Assembly: GCA_002083825.1 (NCBI GenBank)
Contig: DAZV01000047.1
Location: forward strand, 124,001 to 188,000
Reading direction: 5' to 3'
Origin: Candidatus Sericytochromatia bacterium S15B-MN24 CBMW_12
Lineage (GTDB): Bacteria; Cyanobacteriota; Sericytochromatia; S15B-MN24; UBA4093
DNA length: 64,000 nucleotides
The translations under genes and the position numbers were made by a program. The notes below the pieces were generated by a model. It saw only the letters and a list, made by a program, of their open reading frames with translations, did no database searches and was not told the origin of the DNA. This document shows, in pieces, positions 26,296 to 33,524 of this stretch (its first letter is position 1; each line of letters begins with the position of its first letter).

Positions 26296-27174
26296 CTAGA
26301 CGAGAGTGAAACGACGGCACTGAAAATAATCCCGTAGACTCTCTTCCCAGTTGGGTAAAGCCATTAGACCGCTCAGTTCCAGGGCTCGGTTTCTCATCAC
26401 CGAGTACCTGGGACGGGGGGCGGGGCGATTGAGTTCCTCGGTGCTTTGCGGCAGCACGGGAGTATTCAGTCCGCCTAATTCCACGATCTTGCGGGCGAAA
26501 TCCATCCAGGTGCATTCCCCCTGCCCGGTGGCATGGTAAATGCCGTAGCGCCCGGTCCGGATGATCCGGCTGATGGCTTCGGCGAGATCCCGGGTCCAGG
26601 TGGGGCATCCCCACTGATCGTTCACCACCTTGAGTTCAGGCCGTTCGGCCGCCGCCTTCAAGATGGTCTCGGCGAAGTTCTTGCCGTGGTGCCCGTAGAG
26701 CCAGGCCGTCCGAACGATGTAAAACTGCCCCAGTACCTGCTGGAGATGCTGCTCGCCGGCATACTTGCTGCGGCCGTAGACGCTCCGGGGGTTCGGCACG
26801 TCGTACTCGTCGTAGGCCGAGCCCTTCTCGCCGTCGAAGACGTAGTCCGTGCTCACGAGCAGCATGGAGGCGCCGGTCTCTTGGCAGGCCAAGGCCACGT
26901 TCCATGTGCCCAGGGCGTTGACGCGGTAGGCCGTGTCGGGATCGGCCTCGGCACCGTCGACGTTGGTGTAGGCGGCGCAGTGGACCACGACGTCCGGGCG
27001 GGCCAGGGCGATCGCCCGCTTCGTCGCCTCCAAGTCCGTGATGTCCAGCGGTACGAAGCCCCGTGCTTCGCTCGGTAGCATGTCACTCGGGATGACCTCG
27101 TCCCCTGCCGCCAGCAGGACCGGAACCAGATCCTGCCCCAGCATGCCTTGTGCTCCGGTCACGAATATCCGCAT
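26296..27174 (-). CDS. rfbD: dTDP-4-dehydrorhamnose reductase
   Basis: 292 residues. It performs the last step of dTDP-L-rhamnose synthesis, reducing the 4-keto group with NAD(P)H. The start MRIFVTGAQGMLGQDL holds the dinucleotide motif. HCAAYTNVDGAE, STDYVFDG, catalytic YGRSKYAGE, RTAWLYG, and DQWGCPTW are all diagnostic of RfbD/RmlD. RfbA, B and C are not in the window. It points toward the convergent epimerase gene and is followed upstream by a 300-bp gap. Supports the idea that rhamnose is one sugar of the local polysaccharide. Confidence 0.94.
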   Translation of the reverse strand: MRIFVTGAQGMLGQDLVPVLLAAGDEVIPSDMLPSEARGFVPLDITDLEATKRAIALARPDVVVHCAAYTNVDGAEADPDTAYRVNALGTWNVALACQETGASMLLVSTDYVFDGEKGSAYDEYDVPNPRSVYGRSKYAGEQHLQQVLGQFYIVRTAWLYGHHGKNFAETILKAAAERPELKVVNDQWGCPTWTRDLAEAISRIIRTGRYGIYHATGQGECTWMDFARKIVELGGLNTPVLPQSTEELNRPAPRPRYSVMRNRALELSGLMALPNWEESLRDYFQCRRFTLV

Positions 27175-27474
27175 CGCTCCTCCTCGGTGGAAATCCCTAT
27201 TGATCGTTTCTGGGTCTTATGCTAAATTTGGTTTAAGGTTGCTTAAGGAAATATTAAGACAGTGCCTTCCCGTATTGATATGGAGAGCTGCCATGACTTC
27301 GCACGGACCCTGGCGCGTACGCCTTCTTCTCAGCCCCCTCGTCGAAGCCCCCAAGCCCGAATAAATCATCCGATTATCAAGGAACCTGGGATCAGTAACA
27401 CCCCCACCGTCCCTCCGTCAAGGGGGGACATGTTCATTAGGGCTTGGTGCCTCGGAAGCGTATTGACGGGCGGT
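27175..27474. other. Intergenic region with a copy of the G/C-tract repeat
   Basis: 300 bp between rfbD and the phosphoesterase-like gene, whose 3' ends/5' ends both face left. At 27381-27405 it carries GGAACCTGGGATCAGTAACA followed by a C tract, matching the repeat at 61601, and a complementary pair of C and G tracts to about 27428. AT-rich sequence at 27190-27260 could hold the rfbD promoter, but I see no clear -35/-10 pair. Confidence 0.55.
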
Positions 27475-28461
27475 CTAGAGCCGCCGGAAAGCGACCGACT
27501 CGGGGGTCACGTCCACGGCCATGGCGTAGGCTCCGCCCACGACCACCTGGGGCACTCCGCGCCAGGTCGACTGGTGGACGGTCGGAAGGTTGCCGGCGAA
27601 TACCGCCTGTACCTGGTTCTGCTTGAAGAGTTGCAGGAGCTTCAGGACCTCGTTGCGGTCTCGCATCGCCACGCTGCGGCCCTTGCGGGGGTCGACCAGC
27701 GGAAGGTGGAGGAAGACGAAGCTGCGTTTCACGTTCGCTTCCCGGAACTGAGCGAAGCGCTCCGCCAGCCAGCGATGCTGACTCGGCCCCAGGCGGCCCG
27801 AGGTGTTGTCCAAGAAGATGAAGCCCGTACCGTCCACGGCGAAGGCGCTAGGAGCCTTCCCGAGTGTCGATTGGTAGGCCTTGGCCGCATCGCGGGTGCC
27901 ACGCAGGGTGTAGGTGGGGAAGCGATTGGCCTTCAGCGCTTCGGATAGATGAGTCGCCGTTCGCCCCGAGTTGCCGAGATGGATGGCGAAGTTGGGGGTG
28001 TCGGCCTTGGCGAGCCCGCCCAGTCCCCCGCCGGTGACCACGAACCGGAAATTGCCCTTGAGGTTGGGATCGAGTGTCCAGACCCCCTGGGAGCCTCCCG
28101 GCACGCTGATCGCGGTGCTGAGCGTGCCGTCCCGGCTGGCCCCGTCCGAAACCCCTTGCGGAGTGGTGAGAAAGGCGCCCGTCGGCACGTTCAGCCACTG
28201 GATCTTGGCCTGGAAAAAGGAAGCGTCGGGATTGTCGAGGGTCAACACCGTTTGGGGCGAGTTGGCCCAGACCGTGATGAGGCCGTTGTTGCGAGCGGCG
28301 CTTCCCCCCAGGACCGTCAAACCGATGTTGCGGGCCGCGGCAGGAGCTGTCACGATCAGCGCCAGCGTCAGACTCAGAAACGAAGCCAAGGCGGGCTTGA
28401 CGGTCCTGGAATTCCGCGGGCGTCCGGTGTTCCGGGCTCCGAACGACCTACGGCCAATCAT
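27475..28461 (-). CDS. Secreted protein with a degenerate calcineurin-like phosphoesterase domain
   Basis: 328 residues. A signal peptide is clear (basic start, LASFLSLTLALIVTAPAAA, cleavage near residue 42). The region after about residue 165 resembles the C-terminal half of metallophosphoesterases: a FVFLHLPLVDPRKGRS strand, NEVLKLLQLFKQNQVQAVFAGN, and GVPQVVVGGAY. However, the metal-binding GHxH motif reads GNLPTVH, and the early GD/GNHD motifs are not evident. It may therefore be an inactive or binding-only derivative exported to the periplasm. It diverges from the GH57 gene. Confidence in the fold is moderate. Confidence 0.5.
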   Translation of the reverse strand: MIGRRSFGARNTGRPRNSRTVKPALASFLSLTLALIVTAPAAARNIGLTVLGGSAARNNGLITVWANSPQTVLTLDNPDASFFQAKIQWLNVPTGAFLTTPQGVSDGASRDGTLSTAISVPGGSQGVWTLDPNLKGNFRFVVTGGGLGGLAKADTPNFAIHLGNSGRTATHLSEALKANRFPTYTLRGTRDAAKAYQSTLGKAPSAFAVDGTGFIFLDNTSGRLGPSQHRWLAERFAQFREANVKRSFVFLHLPLVDPRKGRSVAMRDRNEVLKLLQLFKQNQVQAVFAGNLPTVHQSTWRGVPQVVVGGAYAMAVDVTPESVAFRRL

Positions 28462-28552
28462 GTCGATTCGAACCTCTCAACTGCAATGCAACGACGTTCC
28501 CCCCATCATACCATGGCTGCGAGGGCCTCAAAAGTAGTCAAGGCCTTGGGTA

Positions 28553-28561
28553 TGGTATAGT
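28553..28561 (+). promoter_or_regulatory. Extended -10 promoter for the GH57 gene
   Basis: TGGTATAGT is an extended -10 element located about 40 nt before the GH57 start codon at 28603. No good -35 is present at the expected distance, as is common for extended -10 promoters. Confidence 0.45.
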
Positions 28562-28602
28562 AGAGGCCATTCGGCTGATCTGTTTTTGGATGAGGTGCTG
28601 GA

Positions 28603-30834
28603 ATGCCAAAGCTGAGCGTCGCCGTCGTCTGGCACATGCACCAGCCCCTTTACAAGGACCGCCTGACAGGCCGCTACCTGATGCCATGGGTCCGGCTCCA
28701 CGCCATCAAGGACTACCTCGACATGGTCGAGATCCTGAAACCGTACCCCAAGATCCGCCAGACCTTCAATCTCGTCCCCTCTTTGCTCGAACAGCTGGTC
28801 GACTACGGTCATAACGGGGCCGTCGATCGCGCGCTGGAGCTCACCCTCAGGCCCATCGACCAGCTGACGCCGGACGACAAGACCTACCTCCTGGAGCGCT
28901 TCTTCGATCTGAACTGGGATAACCAGCTTCGCCCCTATCCGCGCTACCTGGAACTCGCCAACAAGCGCACCGATCTCCTGGCTCACATGGCCGCCGAGGA
29001 AGCCGCTTCGCGCTTCTCCGATCAGGAGCTGCTCGACCTCACCGTCTGGTTCAACCTCGCCTGGTTCGACCCCATGTGGCTAACGCGCGATCCTGACTTG
29101 ATGGCCCTCGCCCGGAAGGGCCGTGGGTTTACCCAGAGCGAGCGCGAACTCCTCATCGCCAAGCAGCGCGAGCTCATCCGCGCCATCATTCCCACCTACA
29201 CCCGGATGCAAGCCGAAGGCCAGATCGAACTCACCACCACCCCCTTCTACCACCCGATCCTCCCCCTCCTGGTCGATACCCAGTCGGCGCGGGTCGCGCG
29301 TCCGGATCTGCCGCTGCCCGAGCACCGCTTCCAGCATCCCGAGGACGCCCACGCTCAGGTCCGCAAGGGCCTCGAGTACTTCGAAGCGAACTTCGGCTAT
29401 CGCCCCCGCGGCATGTGGCCCTCCGAAGAATCCGTCAGCCCCGCCGTCGTCGAGCTCGTCGCCGATCAGGGAGTCGCCTGGATCGTCAGTGACGAAGGCA
29501 TTCTCGCCCACTCGCTGGGAGCGAAACTCACGAGAGACGCCGATGGGCAGGTCAATGAGCCCGAAATCCTCTACCAACCCTACTGGGCCGAGTCCAACGG
29601 CAAACGCGTCGCCATGGTCTTCCGGGACATCGTCCTATCGGATCTGATCGGCTTCTCCTACTCCCGCATGGCACCCCAGGACGCCGCGCGCGATCTCTAC
29701 GACCGCCTGAAGACCATTCACTCCCGTCTACCCAAAGACCAGAGCCACCTCGTCACCATCGCTCTCGACGGCGAAAACTGCTGGGAATACTACGTCAGAG
29801 ACGGGGCTGATTTTTTGAATGCTTTTTACGCGCTGGTATCCGCGGACGAAGAACTCGCGATGGTCACCGTGAGCGAGTACCTGCGCGCGCATGAGCCGCG
29901 AAAGACCCTGAGTCGGCTGTACTCGGGGTCATGGATCTATTCGGACTTTACCACCTGGATCGGGGAGTCCACCAAGAACCGGGCCTGGGACTACCTTTAC
30001 GAGGCCCGCCAGGCTCTCGCCGCTCATTCCCGGCATCCCCGCCACGAAGCGGCCCGGGAAGAAATCTACATCGCGGAGGGAAGCGACTGGTTCTGGTGGT
30101 TCGGCGAGGGCCATAACTCGGGTCAGGACGATCTCTTCGACTGGCAGTTCAGGCTTCACCTCCAGAACGTATACCAGTTGCTGGACCTTCCCGTTCCATC
30201 CGAGCTTCTCGAGCCGGTGGCGCGGCCGGCCGTACTGATACCGACCGTCAAGGAATTTGCCTTGACTCCCGCGATCGATGGGCGGCGCAGTTCTTCCGAG
30301 AGTTGGAAGGGCGCCGGAGTCTTCGACCCCACCGTGGGCCAGGGGGCCATGCACGCCGCTACCCACGGCGTTCGCCGCTTGCGGTACGGGACGGACGCCA
30401 CCAACTTGTACCTGCGCGTGGAATTCGCGGATTCCTTCGAGCCGGGCCCTGGGGACGTCCTGGCGATTTATCTCTGCTATCCGGGGCAGACGCGCTTCAA
30501 CGCGGCGATCGCCTTCGACGACAAGCTGCCGAACTGCCCGATCCAGGACTGGCGCTTCGCGCACGAGGTTCGGGTGACCTGGGACCCGATGGATGCCGTG
30601 CTCTCCCAGGCCGGCGAGTACGACACCTGGCATGCGCTCAAGACCTACGTGCGGAGTGCCTATCAGGACGTGCTCGACATCGCGTTGCCGTTGAAGTCGC
30701 TGCATCAGGAGCCTGGTGCCGAAGTTCGATTGGCGATCGCCCTGGGATCCAACGGCAACCTCACCGAACTGATGCCGCGCGAGGCGGCCATCCCCCTTCA
30801 CGTCTCCGGGAAGGTTGCCGTCGCCGGTCACTGA
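28603..30834 (+). CDS. Glycoside hydrolase family 57 protein
   Basis: 743 residues. GH57 enzymes are retaining alpha-glucan hydrolases or transferases (amylopullulanase, 4-alpha-glucanotransferase, branching enzyme). Conserved regions visible: WHMHQPLYKD at residue 10, FNLAWFDPMW, the nucleophile region GMWPSEESVSP (Glu276/277), and the acid/base region ALDGENCWEYY (Asp389). A C-terminal beta-sandwich (about 540-740, with RLRYGTDATNLYLRVEF) resembles the extra domain found in many GH57 proteins. No signal peptide, so it acts in the cytosol, probably on glycogen-like storage glucan. The exact specificity cannot be read. Confidence 0.9.
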   Translation: MPKLSVAVVWHMHQPLYKDRLTGRYLMPWVRLHAIKDYLDMVEILKPYPKIRQTFNLVPSLLEQLVDYGHNGAVDRALELTLRPIDQLTPDDKTYLLERFFDLNWDNQLRPYPRYLELANKRTDLLAHMAAEEAASRFSDQELLDLTVWFNLAWFDPMWLTRDPDLMALARKGRGFTQSERELLIAKQRELIRAIIPTYTRMQAEGQIELTTTPFYHPILPLLVDTQSARVARPDLPLPEHRFQHPEDAHAQVRKGLEYFEANFGYRPRGMWPSEESVSPAVVELVADQGVAWIVSDEGILAHSLGAKLTRDADGQVNEPEILYQPYWAESNGKRVAMVFRDIVLSDLIGFSYSRMAPQDAARDLYDRLKTIHSRLPKDQSHLVTIALDGENCWEYYVRDGADFLNAFYALVSADEELAMVTVSEYLRAHEPRKTLSRLYSGSWIYSDFTTWIGESTKNRAWDYLYEARQALAAHSRHPRHEAAREEIYIAEGSDWFWWFGEGHNSGQDDLFDWQFRLHLQNVYQLLDLPVPSELLEPVARPAVLIPTVKEFALTPAIDGRRSSSESWKGAGVFDPTVGQGAMHAATHGVRRLRYGTDATNLYLRVEFADSFEPGPGDVLAIYLCYPGQTRFNAAIAFDDKLPNCPIQDWRFAHEVRVTWDPMDAVLSQAGEYDTWHALKTYVRSAYQDVLDIALPLKSLHQEPGAEVRLAIALGSNGNLTELMPREAAIPLHVSGKVAVAGH

Positions 30835-30844
30835 AAATCGGATA

Positions 30845-30853
30845 TGTTATACT
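30845..30853 (+). promoter_or_regulatory. Extended -10 promoter for tRNA-Arg
   Basis: TGTTATACT, an extended -10 element, ends 12 nt before the first base of the tRNA. A short AT-rich run precedes it; no -35 match is convincing. Confidence 0.5.
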
Positions 30854-30865
30854 AATGGGACACTG

Positions 30866-30940
30866 GCCTCCGTAGCTCAGCCTGGATAGAGCTGCTCCGT
30901 CCTAAGGAGAGGGTCGGGGGTTCGAATCCCTCCGGGGGCG
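30866..30940 (+). tRNA. tRNA-Arg, anticodon CCT
   Basis: 75 nt folding as a cloverleaf. The 7-bp acceptor stem GCCTCCG pairs with CGGGGGC at 30933-30939. The D stem is GCTC/GAGC, the anticodon loop GTCCTAA has CCT at 30901-30903, and the T arm is GGGGG-TTCGAAT-CCCTC. It decodes AGG. CCA is not encoded. A strong terminator follows 10 nt downstream. Its 3' end and terminator are imperfectly duplicated at 32576-32638, marking it as a likely past integration site. Confidence 0.93.
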
Positions 30941-30950
30941 CTAGTAATGA

Positions 30951-30985
30951 AGCGGGTTTTGGCTACTTTGCCAGACCCGCTTTTT
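30951..30985 (+). terminator. Rho-independent terminator of tRNA-Arg
   Basis: AGCGGGT and ACCCGCT form the outer stem with an inner TGGC/GCCA, followed by five T residues. A degenerate copy lies at 32601-32638. Confidence 0.85.
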
Positions 30986-31116
30986 GCTTTCTACTCAACT
31001 CGGCGCCCCCCAATATAGGCGAAAGTAGCCTGGGCGTCCGTCCTGCTATTCCTGACAGCGAACGCATGCGAACGAAGACCGCGGGTCTTGCTCGTCATCG
31101 AAGTCAAATGCGAATC

Positions 31117-31145
31117 TTGTTGTATTCGCAATTCGCGAATACAAT
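31117..31145 (+). promoter_or_regulatory. Promoter with palindromic operator for the wHTH/nucleotidyltransferase pair
   Basis: TTGTTG at 31117-31122 and TACAAT at 31140-31145 are 17 bp apart. Perfect 10-bp inverted arms TTGTATTCGC (31120-31129) and GCGAATACAA (31135-31144), separated by 5 bp, fill the space from -35 to -10. This is the layout of an autorepressed toxin-antitoxin promoter. The start codon lies 24 bp downstream behind an AGGAGGAGAG ribosome site. Confidence 0.75.
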
Positions 31146-31168
31146 ATAGCCATGCAGGAGGAGAGCGC

Positions 31169-31672
31169 ATGCTGAAACCTCAAGATGTCCTCGTATTGCT
31201 GAGATTAGCCGGGGATTCCTCGAATTGGACCTTCAAGAGCCTCGCGAGCGACCTGGGGATGAGCGTCTCCGAGACGCATGCGGCCCTCGAACGCGCATCT
31301 GAATCAGGCCTCTACGACCCGAGGAAGCGCAAGGTTAGGGAGCATGCCCTGCTGGAACTCGCCGTACATGGGATTCCCTACGTCTTCCCTGCAAAACGCT
31401 TGCCGAGGTCTCGGGGAATCGTGACCGCGCATAGCGCGGAGCCGCTATTGGGCAAGCTTGTCGTGGGCGATGATGATCGACTCGTTTGGCCCCATCCTGA
31501 GGGCACCGAGTTCGGTGATGCTATCGAGCCGCTTTACCGTTCGGCTCCGGAGGCCGCCCGCCGAAACCCCAAGTTGCACCGCCGATTGGCGTTGATTGAC
31601 GCCCTGCGAGTCGGGCGGGCCCGAGAGAGGAAGATGGCCGCTGAAGCGCTCGATGAAGAGCTGCGCGCATGA
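31169..31672 (+). CDS. Winged-helix regulator, antitoxin-like partner of AbiEii-type nucleotidyltransferase
   Basis: 167 residues from ATG 31169 with an ideal AGGAGG site. The N-terminal ~60 residues (PQDVLVLLRLAG through DLGMSVSETHAALERASESGL) form a MarR-like winged helix-turn-helix. The rest is a small domain with HGIPYVFPAKR. The stop overlaps the next start as ATGA, coupling it to a nucleotidyltransferase. Pairs of this kind are annotated as AbiEii/AbiGii-type toxin-antitoxin-like systems. The 25-bp palindrome in its promoter is the probable binding site of this protein. This gene is intact while its partner is frameshifted. Confidence 0.7.
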   Translation: MLKPQDVLVLLRLAGDSSNWTFKSLASDLGMSVSETHAALERASESGLYDPRKRKVREHALLELAVHGIPYVFPAKRLPRSRGIVTAHSAEPLLGKLVVGDDDRLVWPHPEGTEFGDAIEPLYRSAPEAARRNPKLHRRLALIDALRVGRARERKMAAEALDEELRA

Positions 31673-32347
31673 CGGGACTTGAGCTTCTACGGGAAATTGC
31701 CGCCGAACTTGGAAACCTCCGAGAGGACATGGTGTTCACGGGCGGCTTGGTGCTCCCCTTGTACTTCGAGCGGCAACCGAGCGATCGCCTCCGACCCACG
31801 TTCGATGCCGATGCTGTCGTGGCTTGCTCGTCTAATGCTCGCTGGGCCGGGATGCAGGCTCAACTGATGCAACTTGGCATCATGCCGCCGAACACCCCGC
31901 GCTCCCATCTGCCGGATGAAGACCCCGAAGGGCTACCTCTTGGACGTCATGCCGATGGCCCCTGATGTTCTCGGCTTCGGGAACCGCTGGTTTCAACCAG
32001 ATTACGAGCAGTCCATCCCTTGCGACCTTGGAAAAGGAGTGAGCATCAGGATTTTTCCTGCTGCCCTCTACGCGGCAGCCAAGGCCGAGGCTTATCGAGA
32101 TCGTGGCAAGGACGACCCATGGTTGAGCCACGACTTGGAGGATTTTCTCACTTTGCTGGCATGTCGTCCCTTCCTTCTCGTGGAGATCGAAACCGCGGAC
32201 GAGGAGCTCCGAGCATACCTCAAGGCCTTTGCCCGCGAACTCTTGGCTATGGATCGAATCGACGAAGTCATCGATTCCCATGTCCGTGGGGATGCAGACG
32301 AGGCTCAGGCGGCGCTAAAGGCCATCGCTAGAGGGGGTGGTAGGTAG
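31669..32347 (+). pseudogene. Frameshifted AbiEii-like nucleotidyltransferase
   Basis: The first reading frame (from ATG 31669) encodes MTGLELLREIAAELGN and the nucleotidyltransferase site TGGLVLPLYF with RPTFDADAVVA. Near 31890-31910 the homology jumps to the next frame, where APICRMKTPKGYLLDVMPM, VLGFGNRWFQPDY, the KAEAYRDRGKDDPWLSHDLED block and the C-terminal helices continue to 32347. A one-base shift in a GC-rich stretch (CACCCCGCGCTCCC) explains the break. The intact protein would have about 225 residues. Either a real null mutation or a sequencing error; the surrounding decay favours the former. Such enzymes act as toxins by modifying nucleotides or tRNA in AbiE systems. Confidence 0.7.
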
Positions 32348-32575
32348 GTTCCCAAGTGGGAGTCTTCCCGCATTTTCGGCACCGATGCTGCCCATCTTCC
32401 GCTCAACTCCTGCTCAACAACTCGGCGAAATCCCCAAAAACTGAGCCTGCCTCAGACAACTTCGAATCCGCCGGAAACCTTGCATCCACGCACCTCTTGA
32501 CCCCTCCGCGCCACTCCCATAAGCTGGGTAAAAGTAGCCTGAATGTCTGCCCTAATGTGAGGGGCGGGGGGGCGG

Positions 32576-32638
32576 ATCCCTCCGGGGGAGCTAGTCATGA
32601 AACGGGTTTTCAGCTATTCGGCTGGGCTCGTTTTTTTT
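32576..32638 (+). repeat. Degenerate copy of tRNA-Arg 3' end and terminator
   Basis: 32576-32610 matches 30926-30960 at 32 of 35 positions, starting inside the T stem (ATCCCTCCGGGGG) and continuing past the tRNA end. The following sequence is a weakened copy of the terminator with an eight-T run. No other tRNA arms precede it, so it is a fragment, as expected of an attachment-site-like junction. Confidence 0.7.
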
Positions 32639-32865
32639 CTCTTCGAAACTCCTGCCCTTTCGCTGATGGAAACGGCCGCAGGGCCAGCTTTGGAAGCCCC
32701 TGATGGCTGATAGGGCTCTCGAAGAGACCATGAAGACTTCAACGGACGGGAAGAACCGGAAGGAAGGCAAGAGTAATAGAGCATGCGCCTCCGGAACTCT
32801 CCGAACTGTGATGATAAGCTCACCAACGCTCTGCCCAGGGGGGCGGAGGTGCGATCTTCCGCGCG

Positions 32866-32898
32866 AATACACCGCGAGGATCCTTCTTGCGGTGTATT
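32866..32898 (+). promoter_or_regulatory. Inverted-repeat operator upstream of the Xre antitoxin
   Basis: Perfect 10-bp arms AATACACCGC (32866-32875) and GCGGTGTATT (32889-32898) are 13 bp apart. The right arm covers the -35 position of the promoter whose -10 is at 32916-32921. A likely autoregulatory site for the antitoxin or toxin-antitoxin complex. Confidence 0.6.
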
Positions 32899-32909
32899 GA
32901 GGGTGGAAA

Positions 32910-32928
32910 ACCTGGTAGAATTTCAGGT
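32910..32928 (+). promoter_or_regulatory. Extended -10 promoter with small dyad for the Xre antitoxin
   Basis: TGGTAGAAT is an extended -10 (hexamer 32916-32921), flanked by a short dyad ACCTG (32910-32914) and CAGGT (32924-32928). It lies about 40 bp before the antitoxin start at 32961. Confidence 0.5.
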
Positions 32929-32960
32929 GGTAAGAAGAATGGATGGAAAGGGGCGCGTCC

Positions 32961-33344
32961 ATGCTGACTATTGACCCTGAGCAGGTAGAGAGGGAATCAA
33001 CCCTCTCTTCCCCGGCTGAGTTGGCCACGTTTCTGCAAGATACCGTCGGGCAAAAGCTCACGGCCTTTATGGCTGGCTTGAACGATCCCAAGGTCGTCGG
33101 GCGCTGGGCAACTGGCAAGAATGCCCCGCAATTTGAGAATGAACAGCGTCTGCGTTACGGCTATCGAATCGTTCGCTTGCTCGCGAACGCGTACGATGCT
33201 TCGACGGCCAAGGCCTGGCTATTCGGCACGAACTCCAGGCTCGGGGATAAGGCCCCGGTGATGCTTCTTCGGGAGGCCACGGAGCCAGAGACCCTGGGAA
33301 TGGTGTTCCTGACTGCTCGAGCGTTTGCAGGGGCCGCTGAGTGA
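32961..33344 (+). CDS. Xre/MbcA/ParS-like antitoxin
   Basis: 127 residues from ATG 32961, which follows an AAAGGGG ribosome site; an ATG six codons upstream is an alternative. The N-terminal half has helices with LATFLQDTVGQKL and WATGKNAPQFENEQRL, an Xre-type HTH. The C-terminal AKAWLFGTNSRLGDKAPVML is the antitoxin toxin-binding motif (DUF2384/MbcA type). Its stop overlaps the RES toxin start as GTGA. It would repress its own operon and neutralise the RES protein. Here it is intact although the toxin is disrupted, so it may persist as a solitary regulator. Confidence 0.85.
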   Translation: MLTIDPEQVERESTLSSPAELATFLQDTVGQKLTAFMAGLNDPKVVGRWATGKNAPQFENEQRLRYGYRIVRLLANAYDASTAKAWLFGTNSRLGDKAPVMLLREATEPETLGMVFLTARAFAGAAE

Positions 33345-33495
33345 ACACTCTTCCCATCGTTTGGCGCCTGGGTCACCCGAGCGACCCGGTGGGATACGTT
33401 CCTCGCGAGCTATGCAGCTGGACCTTCCGCTTCGACGATTCCAAGCGGGAGTATCGAACGCTCTACGTCGCTCAAGATCGACTCACATGCTTCCT
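33341..33495 (+). pseudogene. RES-domain toxin, 5' fragment, interrupted by IS256-family element
   Basis: GTG 33341 overlaps the antitoxin stop. The visible part gives IVWRLGHPSDP (Arg9) and the block EYRTLYVAQDRLTCFL with Tyr42. RES toxins such as MbcT are NAD phosphorylases/glycohydrolases. At codon 52 the insertion sequence begins and the frame runs into a stop at 33518, giving a 59-residue remnant without the catalytic Glu. Removing the element and one 8-bp duplication restores Leu52-Glu53 and a continuous 213-residue protein with the 3' fragment. Tyr42 and Glu53 are then spaced by 11, as in MbcT. Confidence 0.85.
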
Positions 33496-33524
33496 GGTCA
33501 AGTCCCCGGACGTGGTGTAACTTC
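33488..33524 (+). repeat. Left target duplication and terminal inverted repeat of the IS256-family element
   Basis: Target duplication TGCTTCCT at 33488-33495, then the 29-bp left inverted repeat 33496-33524 beginning GGTCAAGTCCCC. It matches the right inverted repeat at 22 of 29 positions. Confidence 0.88.

Larger units (their letters stand above)
32348..32960. other. Accessory intergenic region with tRNA-end duplication and antitoxin promoter
   Basis: 613 bp without a supported gene. It holds AAAGTAGCCTG at 32531-32541 (also at 31022-31032), the degenerate tRNA-Arg 3' end plus terminator at 32576-32638, and the operator/promoter of the Xre antitoxin at 32866-32928. Short frames inside have no recognisable features. 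Confidence 0.6.

Noticed and set aside
27262-28560. Long plus-strand open frames opposite the phosphoesterase-like gene
   Set aside because: Their translations are charged, low-complexity mirror images of the minus-strand gene, which has a clear signal peptide.
32356-32703. Small gene between the nucleotidyltransferase and the antitoxin
   Set aside because: The frame crosses the duplicated tRNA end and terminator and has no recognisable features or ribosome site.
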